From positions 88,404-152,403 of the forward strand of contig NZ_FNGD01000012.1 in NCBI RefSeq assembly GCF_900102895.1: DNA of 64,000 nucleotides, written 5' to 3'. Positions 15,872-24,484 of the stretch are shown here, in pieces. The translations under genes and the position numbers were made by a program. The notes under the pieces were generated by a model. That model had not been told where the DNA came from. It made no database searches and saw only the letters and a list, made by a program, of their open reading frames with translations. The first letter of the stretch is position 1. Each line of letters begins with the position of its first letter. The DNA comes from Arthrobacter sp. ov407. Its GTDB lineage: Bacteria; Actinomycetota; Actinomycetes; Actinomycetales; Micrococcaceae.

Positions 15872-16336
15872 TCAGGAAGCGGCCGGCGCGGTGAGCCCGG
15901 TGATGGAGTCGAGGGGAACGGAACGATCGCCGACCTTGACGGTCGGAACTGCTCCGGCGTAGGAAACTGAGCCGGCGAGACCGGTCCCCGTTGTGCCGTC
16001 GCCGAGGGTGTAGTCGACAGTGTGGCCAATCAGTTGGGCTGCGGCGGACCGCATCTGGAGGGAAAATGCCTCTTTGCTATTGGTGGTCATTTCGGTCGTC
16101 TTCTCCATCATGGACAGCTGGATGGTCTGGCTCATCATCTGGTTGGTGTCCATGGGGGCGCTCGGGTTTTGGTTCTTCATCTGGGCCACGAGCAAGGTCA
16201 TGAAGACGTTTGCATCCATGGTCTGGACGGGGGACCGTACTGCGGACGCTGCCGTATCGGCCCCCGCGCCGGCGACCGGCTGAGGCGTGACCGTCTGCGG
16301 CGCGATCGGCTGGGATGCGATGGGTTGGATCGTCAT
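15872..16336 (-). CDS. flgD: Flagellar hook-capping protein FlgD
   Basis: FlgD caps the growing hook and guides FlgE addition. The 154-residue protein has the conserved segment MDANVFMTLLVAQMKNQNPS then APMDTNQMMSQTIQLSMME, which defines the family N-terminal region. The C-terminal part (SYAGAVPTVKVGDRSVPLDS) is a short beta region; the protein is shorter than the roughly 220-residue enteric form, as in B. subtilis. The first 30 residues are Gln/Pro/Ile repeats (QPIASQPIAPQTV). It lies between fliK and flgE as usual. Confidence 0.93.
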   Translation of the reverse strand: MTIQPIASQPIAPQTVTPQPVAGAGADTAASAVRSPVQTMDANVFMTLLVAQMKNQNPSAPMDTNQMMSQTIQLSMMEKTTEMTTNSKEAFSLQMRSAAAQLIGHTVDYTLGDGTTGTGLAGSVSYAGAVPTVKVGDRSVPLDSITGLTAPAAS

Positions 16337-16354
16337 GAGTCGCGTTCCTTCGTG

Positions 16355-17971
16355 TCAGACAAGAATGTCGAGGGTGGTCTGGGGGCCGTTCAAGGTCGTG
16401 GCGCTGCGTAGGGCGGCGTTGTCGGCCAGGCCGTCCCAGCGGTTACCGCCGCGCGGTTCGCCGGGTCCGTTGCGGCTGCCTTGGCCGGCATCGTTCCCAC
16501 CGGGGTCCCCGCCTGCACCGCCCCGGCCTGCCGTTCCCTGCCCTGCACGGTCCTGGGCTGCGCCGCCCGGTCCGCTGTGTTCGGAGAGGTCCAGGCTCGC
16601 GCCGAAGCCTGCGCCCGTGAGTTCCTTGCGGAGCTCGGGCAGAATCCCCCGGACGGCCTCGCGGCCCGCGTCGCCGGCAGCGAAGAGCTCTATCCGGACC
16701 CCCGCGGCGTCGATATGCGCCCGAACTGTCAGCGGCCCGAGGTCCTCGGGGCTCACATTGAGGGTCATGACGTGCTGGCCGTGGGGTGCGCCGACCAGCG
16801 TGAAGAGCGGCTTGACGAGTTGCGGCTGGAGGGCAGCAGCGGTCTGGGGCGCGGCTGAGGCTGGCTGTGGCGTTGCTGCCGGGACCGGGGCTGACGACGG
16901 CTGGCCGACCGGCGCCGCGCCCGGGACCGCCGTGCCGGCAGCGGCTACCGCTGCGGAAGGGGCTGCCGGGGCCGTGTTGTCGACAGCCATGTTGTCGACG
17001 GGCTTGGTTTCCGCCGGTGCGACGCCTGGAAGGCCGGTCAGGAAGCCGACCGTGCCGTTGGCATCCGCAGCCGTTACCGACGCCGCCGGCGCGGTCACCG
17101 AAGCGACGACCCGCGGGGCAGCCACGGCGGCCACGGCGGCCGTTGCGCCGACGGCGGCCAGCACAGCGGTCGGCGAGGTATTCGGGCCGGCTGAACCGAC
17201 CCCCAAGGGACTCAAGGAGCCTGAGCCCGCCGGTGGCTGCGAGGTAACCAACTGCGGCGCATCCGAAGCGTCGCCCGGGACTGCGGTGCCGCTGTCAGCC
17301 GGAGTTAGCCCCGTCGCGGCGGGAAAGGTAATCCCGCGCTGAGATGCCACTGTCTGAACCGCATCTGCCTGAGCTGTCCTTGTTTGAGCCGCGCTTGCCT
17401 GAACTCCGATTGCTTGAGCCCCGTTTGCCTGAGCCCCGGCATTCTGCGGGGCTGCCGGCTGCGCGGTTCCAGCGAGGGCGGCGCCCGGCACCGAAAGGCG
17501 CGGGTCGGGCTGCCCGCGCGTCAGGGCGACGGCCACCGTCGGGGGCGTCGTCGCCACTGCCGTGGAAGTCGACACGGCCTCGAAGTCCGGCGTCCCGAGA
17601 CCGGCAACGGCCGGCGGCGCACCCTGCTGGGCAGCGATTGCAGACGGCATGGAGCCGGCGACGACGGCGGCGGCGTTGACGGCGGCGCCGTCGACGGCCG
17701 AAGCGGCGGCCGAGCCCCCGTCCTCGGCCCGGAGGGCAGGCTCGTGGCCGGCACCCTTAGCAGCCGACGGCGTTCCGACGTGTCCACGGCTGCCCGCCGT
17801 CTTATCCGAAGACGTGTCCGGCGCGCCCTGGACATCGTTGAGGACGGTGTCGAAGGAGCCCGCGTCTGTTTTCCCGGTTTCGGGCCGCGAACGCGCACCA
17901 TGCTGCGCGCGGGCGTGAACCGTGGCGGCGGCCAGCGCAGCCGCGAGATCCCCCGATGCCGAGGCCTTCAT
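16355..17971 (-). CDS. fliK: Flagellar hook-length control protein FliK
   Basis: FliK is an exported ruler that sets hook length and triggers the FlhB switch. The 538-residue protein is mostly low-complexity Ala/Gly/Pro, typical of FliK. The C-terminal FliK domain is recognisable at about residues 400-490 (HVMTLNVSPEDLGPLTVRAH then GVRIELFAAGDAGREAVRGI and LRKELTGAGFG). The ATG at 17971 overlaps the NlpC/P60 stop as ATGA. The frame is open further upstream, but that region is the peptidase gene. A period-five Gln repeat lies near residues 178-210. Length variation of the linker would change hook length if the ruler model holds here. Confidence 0.9.
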   Translation of the reverse strand: MKASASGDLAAALAAATVHARAQHGARSRPETGKTDAGSFDTVLNDVQGAPDTSSDKTAGSRGHVGTPSAAKGAGHEPALRAEDGGSAAASAVDGAAVNAAAVVAGSMPSAIAAQQGAPPAVAGLGTPDFEAVSTSTAVATTPPTVAVALTRGQPDPRLSVPGAALAGTAQPAAPQNAGAQANGAQAIGVQASAAQTRTAQADAVQTVASQRGITFPAATGLTPADSGTAVPGDASDAPQLVTSQPPAGSGSLSPLGVGSAGPNTSPTAVLAAVGATAAVAAVAAPRVVASVTAPAASVTAADANGTVGFLTGLPGVAPAETKPVDNMAVDNTAPAAPSAAVAAAGTAVPGAAPVGQPSSAPVPAATPQPASAAPQTAAALQPQLVKPLFTLVGAPHGQHVMTLNVSPEDLGPLTVRAHIDAAGVRIELFAAGDAGREAVRGILPELRKELTGAGFGASLDLSEHSGPGGAAQDRAGQGTAGRGGAGGDPGGNDAGQGSRNGPGEPRGGNRWDGLADNAALRSATTLNGPQTTLDILV

Positions 17972-18669
17972 GATGCCGCCCCTGCAGGGACGATGCGCCG
18001 GATGGAGGTCAGGTTGGACTGCTGTTCCCAAGCATCGCGGATCTGGATGGTCTTGCCGGGCACGGGAGCGTCGATCGCCTTTCCGTTGCCCAGGTAGATG
18101 GAAATGTGGTTGCCGCCGAAGCTCACCAGCAGGTCGCCGGGTTTCGCCTCGGCGAGGGAGGCCACCGGGGTGCCCTGGCGCATCTGGTCGCTCACCACGC
18201 GGGGAATCTCCACACCGAGGTCTTTGAAGACCCGCTGGGTGAAGCCGGAGCAGTCCATGCCGGTGGCCGGGTTGGTCCCGCCCCACACATAGGGAACACC
18301 GATGTACTTCTTAGCCACTGCCACGACGTCGTTGCCCGTCGCGGCACCACCGGTATGGACGGTTCCTGTTGCCTGAGGGCCGGAGAGCGCGGCGGTCCCG
18401 GCCGCCGTCGTGCCGCCGAGCCCCAGCGAGGTGCCGAGGCCCAGGTTGTCGGTGAGGGAGGCGACATCCGTTGTGCCGCTCCCGCCCAGTGCCGAGGCGA
18501 GTGCCTGGGTGAACGTGGCGGAGTCGCCTGTGCCCGTGGCGGTCGCAAGCGAAGTCGCTGCTGCGGCTTTTACCGCGGCTGCGCTTGCTTCCGTTGCCGC
18601 CGGCCGGCTCAGTTCCGCGATCATCGACTGGATGCCCTGCATCCGGCCGATCGCTTCGGTCATGCTCAT
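17968..18669 (-). CDS. NlpC/P60 family peptidase in the flagellar operon
   Basis: The 233-residue protein has a helical Ala/Thr-rich N-terminal half and a C-terminal NlpC/P60 domain from about residue 112 (VAVAKKYIGVPYVWGG). The catalytic Cys lies in MDCSGFTQ and the His in GGNHISIYLG. Such enzymes cut peptide cross-links in cell-wall peptidoglycan. No signal peptide is seen, so export through the flagellar machinery is possible. It lies between fliJ and fliK, both by ATGA-type overlap, where other bacteria keep rod-cap or muramidase functions (FlgJ). The N-terminal segment (SMTEAIGRMQGIQSMIAELS) resembles an axial-protein helix. A role in opening the wall for the rod is inference. Confidence 0.88.
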   Translation of the reverse strand: MSMTEAIGRMQGIQSMIAELSRPAATEASAAAVKAAAATSLATATGTGDSATFTQALASALGGSGTTDVASLTDNLGLGTSLGLGGTTAAGTAALSGPQATGTVHTGGAATGNDVVAVAKKYIGVPYVWGGTNPATGMDCSGFTQRVFKDLGVEIPRVVSDQMRQGTPVASLAEAKPGDLLVSFGGNHISIYLGNGKAIDAPVPGKTIQIRDAWEQQSNLTSIRRIVPAGAAS

Positions 18670-19100
18670 GGCTTCACCTGCTGTTCATCGCGGTGCCAGA
18701 GCGTCGAGGCGATCTCGTCCAGGACCGACTGTTCGGCGCGCAGGTCCGCGGAGTTGACCTCGGCGTCGTGGCGGGCTTGCAGTTTTTCCAGCCCCACGGA
18801 ACGCGTGCGGGCAGCGATGAACTCGGCGCGGGCGTTGGCTTCGTCGGCCTCGGCCAGGTGCGTGAGGCTCTGCAGGTCCGCGAGCATGCTGTGCGAGGAA
18901 GACCGGGCGGCGGCCACGGCGCGCAAGGAGGCCGAGCTGGAGATGGGATCATCCGTGGCGGCCAGCTCGCGGCGGGCAGCGGCTTCGCGGACCCGGACGG
19001 AGCTGGAACGTGAGCGGGCGCGCGCCAGCCCTGTCGCCGCCTGGTCCTGCTGGAGCTGGCGGAGGCGCAGGAGGCCGGCCAGAGAGAATTCGCGGTTCAT
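18666..19100 (-). CDS. fliJ: Flagellar export chaperone / ATPase stalk FliJ
   Basis: FliJ is a coiled-coil protein in the centre of the FliI hexamer and escorts export chaperones. The 144-residue sequence is nearly all helical with heptad patterning and starts with FSLAGLLRLRQLQQDQAATG, typical of the family. FliJ sequences diverge strongly, so location between fliI and fliK and the coiled-coil character support the name. Its ATG overlaps the fliI stop by four bases. Confidence 0.85.
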   Translation of the reverse strand: MNREFSLAGLLRLRQLQQDQAATGLARARSRSSSVRVREAAARRELAATDDPISSSASLRAVAAARSSSHSMLADLQSLTHLAEADEANARAEFIAARTRSVGLEKLQARHDAEVNSADLRAEQSVLDEIASTLWHRDEQQVKP

Positions 19101-20425
19101 GCTGCTGCTCCCAGGATCGAAGTGAGGTGGCCGAGCCGCTGCCAGGACTCGGGGTGGGCCGTGGATTCGTCCATCGGCTGCTGGAGGAAACCGCTGACGT
19201 CGTGCTCGTGGTTCAGCGCGGCGTCCACCAGCGGGTTGGTCCCGGCCTGGTAGGCGCCGACGTCGATCAGGTCCTGCGCCGCCTTGCGGGCCGCGAGGAC
19301 GCGGCGGAGAGTGGCCGCGTCCTCGAGGTGCGGCCGGGAGTTGACCTTGGTGGCCACCCTGGACACGGATCCGAGCACGTCCACGGACGGGAAATGCCCC
19401 GTGACGGCAAGCTTGCGGTCCAGGACCACGTGGCCGTCCAGGATGGAACGGGCGGCGTCGGCAATGGGCTCGTTGTGGTCGTCGCCGTCCACCAGCACGG
19501 TGTAAATGCCGGTGACGGAGCCTGTTTCGGCCGTGCCGGCCCGCTCCAGCAGCCGGGCCAGGATGGAAAAGGTCGACGGCGGGTAGCCGCGGGTGGCCGG
19601 GGGCTCGCCGGCCGAGAGCCCGATCTCGCGCTGGGCCATGGCCACGCGGGTGAGGGAGTCCATCATCAGGACCACGTCCTGGCCCTGGTCACGGAAGGAC
19701 TCGGCGATCCGGGTGGCGGTGAAGGCTGCGCGCATGCGCATGAGGGCGGGTTCATCGGACGTGGCGACCACCACCACGGAGCGCGCCAGGCCGGCGGCGC
19801 CGAGGTCGTCCTCGAGGAACTCGCGGACTTCGCGGCCGCGTTCGCCGACGAGGGCGATCACAGAGACCTCGGCGTCGGTACCGCGGGCGATCATCGAGAG
19901 CAGGGAGGATTTGCCGACGCCGGAGCCGGCAAAAAGGCCCATGCGCTGGCCCTTGCCGAGCGTCGTCATGGTGTCCAGGACGCGCACGCCGGTTTGCAGC
20001 GCGGTGTCGATGCGGGCGCGCTTCATGGCGTTCGGTGCTTCGTTGTCGATCGGCACGCGCGGTCCGCTGAACAGGGGGCCCTTGCCGTCGATCGGGCGTC
20101 CCAGGCCGTCAAGGACCCGGCCGAACAGACCCTTACCGGTGGGAACCAGCACCGCGCCGCCCTTGGCGCGGACGGCGTCACCGGCAGCCACGCCGGCCAG
20201 CCGCCCCAGCGGCATGCAGCGCACGGAACCGTCCAGCGCCGCGACAACTTCGGCGTCCAGGCCCGGGTTCTCCCCCACGGTCACGAGGTCGCCCAGCGCG
20301 CAGTCCAGTCCTGACACTTCCAGGCCCAGCCCGATGACCGAAGTGACGACGCCGACCCTCTGCGGGGCGGCCGCGGCCAGCGCGGCGGCATAGTCGGCAC
20401 CCTTCGGGCGCCACTCGGCGATCAT
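19097..20425 (-). CDS. fliI: Flagellum-specific export ATPase FliI
   Basis: FliI is the F1-beta-like ATPase that energises substrate entry into the export gate. The 442-residue protein has Walker A in GLFAGSGVGKSSLLSMIARG (near residue 160), Walker B in VVLMMDSLTRVAMAQREIGL, and the specific motif SAGEPPATRGYPPSTF. The N-terminal domain (GLGLEVSGLDCALGDLVTVG) matches the beta-barrel of the family. It overlaps fliH upstream and fliJ downstream, forming the canonical fliH-fliI-fliJ set. Confidence 0.97.
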   Translation of the reverse strand: MIAEWRPKGADYAAALAAAAPQRVGVVTSVIGLGLEVSGLDCALGDLVTVGENPGLDAEVVAALDGSVRCMPLGRLAGVAAGDAVRAKGGAVLVPTGKGLFGRVLDGLGRPIDGKGPLFSGPRVPIDNEAPNAMKRARIDTALQTGVRVLDTMTTLGKGQRMGLFAGSGVGKSSLLSMIARGTDAEVSVIALVGERGREVREFLEDDLGAAGLARSVVVVATSDEPALMRMRAAFTATRIAESFRDQGQDVVLMMDSLTRVAMAQREIGLSAGEPPATRGYPPSTFSILARLLERAGTAETGSVTGIYTVLVDGDDHNEPIADAARSILDGHVVLDRKLAVTGHFPSVDVLGSVSRVATKVNSRPHLEDAATLRRVLAARKAAQDLIDVGAYQAGTNPLVDAALNHEHDVSGFLQQPMDESTAHPESWQRLGHLTSILGAAA

Positions 20426-21174
20426 GCGTGGCCCCGGTAAGTGCCGCCGGGACCGGCACCGGTAAATTCACTGCTAAATTCACTGCCAAATCCGCCGGGA
20501 ACTCCGGCGGCAATGCCGGCGGACGGATCGGCGTCGGCGTGGCCGTTGTCGGCCAACATTGCATCTCCCAAGAGGGCCGCCCGGGCACGCCCGAGGGCGC
20601 CGCGGAGGCTGGCGTCGAACCAGCCATGCTGGTATTCGACCTTCGCGTCGCCGCGGCCCAGGGAGGGGTCCGCGATGAGCGGCAGCCCGGCGGGCCGTTC
20701 CTGCCCTTCCCCGCTGAGGACCTCGATGTCCGCCGGGTGGAGCCGAATGGCCAGCACCGTGGCGGCGTCGTTTCCGGAGAGGGCGCGGGCCAAGGCGGCG
20801 CGTGCGGTCCGCGTGCCTTCGGCCAGTTCGTAGCCGAGGATGGCCTCGGCCAATTCCAGCGCCGTGCGGGCCAGGATTTCTTCGGCATCCTGCAGGGCCT
20901 GCACGTTGCGGTGCGCGAAGTCGGTCCGGGCCACGGCGAGGGCACGCACGGCCCGGTCCAGGTCCTGTTGCCCGGCGGCCAGGGAGGCGGCCTGCTCGGC
21001 GGCCATCCGGTCCCGCCAGCGGCGCTGTTCCTTCGCGGCGGCGCGCACACCGGCGGCATAGCCTGCGGCGTGGCCTTCGGTGTAGCCGGCCTGCTCGGCG
21101 GCCGGGCCGCTCGCCCGCAGCGAGGGAAAGACGATCCGCGCCGGGGCAGGGACAGCGCCGCTGTCAGTAGACAT
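20422..21174 (-). CDS. fliH: Flagellar export ATPase regulator FliH
   Basis: FliH binds FliI as a dimer and tethers it to the C-ring. The 250-residue protein has a helical middle (RRWRDRMAAEQAASLAAGQQ) with Ala/Gly-spaced repeats (AGYTEGHAAGYAAGVRAA), a hallmark of the GxxxG region of FliH. The C-terminal domain has the family pattern LAIRLHPADIEVL then VEYQHGWFDASL. The ATG at 21174 was chosen because it starts the compact protein and overlaps the fliG end by 11 bases. The Ser/Phe/Gly tail is variable. Confidence 0.87.
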   Translation of the reverse strand: MSTDSGAVPAPARIVFPSLRASGPAAEQAGYTEGHAAGYAAGVRAAAKEQRRWRDRMAAEQAASLAAGQQDLDRAVRALAVARTDFAHRNVQALQDAEEILARTALELAEAILGYELAEGTRTARAALARALSGNDAATVLAIRLHPADIEVLSGEGQERPAGLPLIADPSLGRGDAKVEYQHGWFDASLRGALGRARAALLGDAMLADNGHADADPSAGIAAGVPGGFGSEFSSEFTGAGPGGTYRGHA

Positions 21175-22180
21175 AGTCTTCCTCGTCCCCGCGCTGGATG
21201 GTGATCTGGCCCTCGGCCTCGAGCTCGCGGATGGACCGGACGACGGCGGCACGCGCCTCCTCGATCTGCGAGGCACGCAGCGGTCCCAGGGCGGCGATCT
21301 CGGATTCGAGGATTTCCAGGTTGCGCCCGGAGACGTTGGTGGTGATGGTTTCCAAGACCGGCTCGGAGGCACCCTTCATGGCCATCGCCAGGACGGCCGC
21401 GTCGAGTCCGCGCAGCACCAGCTGCACGTCACGGCGCTCCAGCTTCACGATGTCGTCGAACGTCACCATCTGGGCCCGGATCTCCACCGCAAGGTCGGGA
21501 TCGAGCAGGTCCAGGCCGTCCAGCACGGACCGTTCCGTGCCGGCGTCGGTCCGGTTGATGATCTCCAGCAGCGGCTGGATGCCGCCGACCACCTTCGAAG
21601 CCTGCTGGGAGACGGCGGCGCCGCCGCGGAGTTTGAGGGTGTCGGCGACGATCCCGATTGCTTCGGGCGCGCCGGATCCCATGGTGGCGATGCTGAGGGC
21701 GACGTCGGCGCGCAGCGAGCCGGGCAGCCCGGACATCACTGCCGAGGCCTTACGCGGGCTGAGGTGGGCGAGGACCAGGGCGATGGTCTGCGGCAGTTCG
21801 CCGTCGATCAGGGCCAGGATCTGCACAGGTTCGATGTCTTCGAGGAATTCAAAGGACTTGCCGGCCATGTTGACCGTCAGGCGGTTCATGAGTCCGGCGG
21901 CCCTTTCCGAGCCGAAGGACGCCTCCAGCAGGCCCTCGGCCAGTTCCCGGCCGCCCCGGGCCTGGCGCGGGCTGGTCAGCGCGGTCTGGTGGAAGTCCTT
22001 CATGATCTGCTCGGTGACGTCCGGGTCCACTTTGCGGAGCTTGACGATCTCCCCGGCGATCTCCTCCGCCTCGTTGTCCGTGAACTGGGCCATGACCTTG
22101 GCGGCGTTCTCGGGGCTCATCTGCATCAGGACGACGGCGGCGCGCTGGGTGCCGGTGAGGAGCGTATCGGCTGGTTTCAT
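21164..22180 (-). CDS. fliG: Flagellar motor switch protein FliG
   Basis: FliG is the rotor protein that contacts the stator. The 338-residue sequence shows the N-terminal domain (TGTQRAAVVLMQMSPENAAK), the middle armadillo domain (GELPQTIALVLAHLSPRKAS) and the C-terminal torque helix region (FDDIVKLERRDVQLVLRGLD then AAVLAMAMKGASEPVLETI) with its conserved charged residues. The usual EHPQ in the middle domain is ELPQ here. The ATG overlaps the fliF stop as ATGA. Length and domain order are standard. Confidence 0.97.
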   Translation of the reverse strand: MKPADTLLTGTQRAAVVLMQMSPENAAKVMAQFTDNEAEEIAGEIVKLRKVDPDVTEQIMKDFHQTALTSPRQARGGRELAEGLLEASFGSERAAGLMNRLTVNMAGKSFEFLEDIEPVQILALIDGELPQTIALVLAHLSPRKASAVMSGLPGSLRADVALSIATMGSGAPEAIGIVADTLKLRGGAAVSQQASKVVGGIQPLLEIINRTDAGTERSVLDGLDLLDPDLAVEIRAQMVTFDDIVKLERRDVQLVLRGLDAAVLAMAMKGASEPVLETITTNVSGRNLEILESEIAALGPLRASQIEEARAAVVRSIRELEAEGQITIQRGDEEDYVY

Positions 22181-23787
22181 GCGGGTTGCCTGTCATCCAT
22201 GAGGCCGCGCAGGTAATCGGCGGCCCGTTCCGGGTTGGCGGCGACCATGCTGTCGATTTCAAACCGGCGGCGCTCGGATTCCAACTGCTCGGTGCTCGGG
22301 CCCGGAAGCGGGGGAAGGGCGGTGATCGGGATCGCCGACGTCGCCGGCGCGGGCGGAAGGGCCACAACGGGCGGGGCAACCGGCATGATCTCCAGGTCCA
22401 GGCGTTCGCCGAGGTCCACAGGCTCGCGCTTCTGGCGGCGCCGCAGAACGATCGTGACCACCAGGGCCAGGATCAGCAGTCCGAGCAGGATGCTGCCTGC
22501 GGTAACGAGGGTTCCGAAGAACGCGCCCTGCTTTTCGGCTTCGGCGTTGGCCTTGGCATCGGCGAGCGCTCTGGCGGCGTCGTCGGCGGCGGCGGTGCTG
22601 AACGGGACAACCTCAACCGTGACCACATCGCCGCGGGCGGTGTCGGCTCCGGCCGCGGAGGTGATGAGATTCTTCAGCGAAGCAAGGTTCAGGCCGCCGG
22701 CGGCCGCCTGGCTGACGGCCACGGAGATGGTCTGCCGCTTGATGGCACCGGCAGGGATGACCCGGTCCTCGGTGACCTTGTTGACGGCGTTGTTCTTGGT
22801 CTCGGTGGAGGAATTGAAGTTGCCGTTGCCACTCGTGCCGCTGGGTACAGCGATGTTGTCCGGGCCGAGGACGCCGGCGGCGCCTCCCCCGGTGCCGGTG
22901 TATTTCTCGGTCTTGGAGGATTCACTCAGCGGCAGGGCGCCGGCCGTGTTGGAGAAAGTCTCGCTCTTCTGCTGCGCAGATTCGCCCGTGACGTCGGCAG
23001 CGACGGCGACGGTGGAGTTGCCCGGGCCCACCACGCGGTCCATGACGGCCCTGACGGCGTCGGAGGTCCGCAGCTGGTAGTCGCTGGCCTGCTTCGTGGA
23101 CGATCCGGCGGCCCCGCCGCCGACGGTGGAGAGCACATTGCCCTGGGAATCGACCACCGAGACGTTGGCGGGTTTGAGGTTTTCGATGGCGGCAGAGGTG
23201 AGATGGACGATCGCCTGCACCTTGTCGCCGGACAGGGTGGTGCCGGCGTCGGTGTCGATAAACACCGAGGCGGTTGTGTCCGGGGCCTTGGCCACAAACA
23301 CGGTCTTTTCGGGGATGGCCAGCCGGACGGCGGCGGTCTTGACGCCGTCCATCGCGGAGATCGTGCTGGCAAGTTCGCCTTCGAGGGCGCGTTTGTACGT
23401 GACGGACTGCTGGAACTCCGAGGACGTCACGCCCATCTTGTCCAGCAGGGAGTAACCGGTGGCGGCGGCCGTCGGCAGGCCGGCGGCCGCGGCCTTGAGG
23501 CGCTCGTCGTAAACCTTGTCCTGAGGCACCATGATGGTGGATCCGCCGTCGCTGAGCTCGTACGGAACGTTGTCCTTGCGGAGCTGTTCGACGATGCCGT
23601 TGGCGTCGGTGGTCTGGAGGCCGGAAAACAGCGGGGTGAGCACCGGGCGGGTGAGCCAGGCGGACAAGGCCACAACGCCCACCACCAGCAGGGCGGCGCC
23701 AAGCACGGCCAACGTCCGCTGGCCGGTGGTGAAGCTCTTCAGGCCAGCGCCGAAGCGCTGGAAGAAAGCGGTTATCTGCGGAGGCAT
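22177..23787 (-). CDS. fliF: Flagellar MS-ring protein FliF
   Basis: FliF builds the membrane MS-ring on which rotor and export gate assemble. The 536-residue protein has two membrane helices, near residues 23-46 and 425-448, bracketing ring-building motifs (FSGLQTTDANGIVEQLRKDN and VPYELSDGGSTIMVPQDKVY). The periplasmic domain includes SVTYKRALEGELASTISAMD and VKTAAVRLAIPEKTVFV. The C-terminal tail (RRRFEIDSMVAANPERAADY then LRGLMDD) is the FliG-binding segment. It shares one base with the fliE stop and overlaps fliG. Confidence 0.97.
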   Translation of the reverse strand: MPPQITAFFQRFGAGLKSFTTGQRTLAVLGAALLVVGVVALSAWLTRPVLTPLFSGLQTTDANGIVEQLRKDNVPYELSDGGSTIMVPQDKVYDERLKAAAAGLPTAAATGYSLLDKMGVTSSEFQQSVTYKRALEGELASTISAMDGVKTAAVRLAIPEKTVFVAKAPDTTASVFIDTDAGTTLSGDKVQAIVHLTSAAIENLKPANVSVVDSQGNVLSTVGGGAAGSSTKQASDYQLRTSDAVRAVMDRVVGPGNSTVAVAADVTGESAQQKSETFSNTAGALPLSESSKTEKYTGTGGGAAGVLGPDNIAVPSGTSGNGNFNSSTETKNNAVNKVTEDRVIPAGAIKRQTISVAVSQAAAGGLNLASLKNLITSAAGADTARGDVVTVEVVPFSTAAADDAARALADAKANAEAEKQGAFFGTLVTAGSILLGLLILALVVTIVLRRRQKREPVDLGERLDLEIMPVAPPVVALPPAPATSAIPITALPPLPGPSTEQLESERRRFEIDSMVAANPERAADYLRGLMDDRQPA

Positions 23788-24092
23788 CAGGCCTGCATCC
23801 TCATGATCTCGTTGAACGCGTCAACGCCCTTGTTGCGCACGGTGGCCATGAGCTCCAGCGTCACCTGGGCGCGGGTTGCGGCGAGGGTGGCGTTGTGGAT
23901 GTCGTCCAGGTTGCCGGTCACGGCGGAGACAGCCAGCTGGTTCGACGTCGACTGCAGCTGCTGGAGGTTATCCACCGCGCCGGTGAGGGACGTGGCAAAG
24001 GCAGAACCGTCCGTGCCCGCTACGGGGGCCGCTCCCCCGACGTAGTCGGTCGGCAGGACACCCTGGACGGGGGCGATGGGGGCGACAGTCAT
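23787..24092 (-). CDS. fliE: Flagellar hook-basal body protein FliE
   Basis: FliE links the MS-ring to the rod. The 101-residue protein ends with the family pattern LELMATVRNKGVDAFNEIMR-MQ, and has the helix LDDIHNATLAATRAQVTLEL before it. The first 30 residues are Ala/Pro/Gly-rich and variable. It sits between flgC and fliF, as in almost all flagellar operons, sharing single bases with both neighbours' start or stop codons. Confidence 0.94.
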   Translation of the reverse strand: MTVAPIAPVQGVLPTDYVGGAAPVAGTDGSAFATSLTGAVDNLQQLQSTSNQLAVSAVTGNLDDIHNATLAATRAQVTLELMATVRNKGVDAFNEIMRMQA

Positions 24093-24484
24093 TAGGAGCG
24101 TCCAATCTCAAGGGCAGCCATGTACGTTTCGCGGGCGCGGTCCACAACCTGCGCGTTGGCCTGGTAGCCGCGCTGGGCGATGATGAGCGCACCCATCTGT
24201 TCGGCCATGTCGATATCCGGGTACTTCACGTTGCCGTTGGCGTCCGCCAGCGGGTGGTCGGGCTGGTAGACGATCCTGCCCTCGGCGTTGCCGAGCTGGG
24301 TGCCCTTGACGTACACGCCGGTGCCCTCCGAGCCTTCTGTGGCCTCGACGTAGCGGGCTCGGAAGGCAGGGCCGGACGTGGCGGAGGCGTTGTTCATGTT
24401 GGCGAGGTTGTCCGAGACAGCATCGAGCCACTTGCGGTGGACGGTGAGGGCGGAGCCGGCGATGCCGATCATGTCGAAGGTCAT
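24092..24484 (-). CDS. flgC: Flagellar proximal rod protein FlgC
   Basis: FlgC is a proximal rod subunit. The 130-residue protein carries the axial N-terminal motif LTVHRKWLDAVSDNLANMNN and the C-terminal helix DMAEQMGALIIAQRGYQANA then VVDRARETYMAALEIGRS. Between them is the conserved KYPDIDMAE-type segment (VKYPDIDMAEQ). The length matches the family. Start and stop overlap the flanking genes. Confidence 0.95.
   Translation of the reverse strand: MTFDMIGIAGSALTVHRKWLDAVSDNLANMNNASATSGPAFRARYVEATEGSEGTGVYVKGTQLGNAEGRIVYQPDHPLADANGNVKYPDIDMAEQMGALIIAQRGYQANAQVVDRARETYMAALEIGRS

Noticed and set aside
17972..18286. Upstream extension of fliK to 18286
   Set aside because: This would place it inside the NlpC/P60 catalytic domain in another frame. 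The ATGA overlap at 17971 is the natural start.
22186..24045. A 619-codon plus-strand frame opposite fliF and fliE
   Set aside because: Fully antisense to two certain genes and without a domain.
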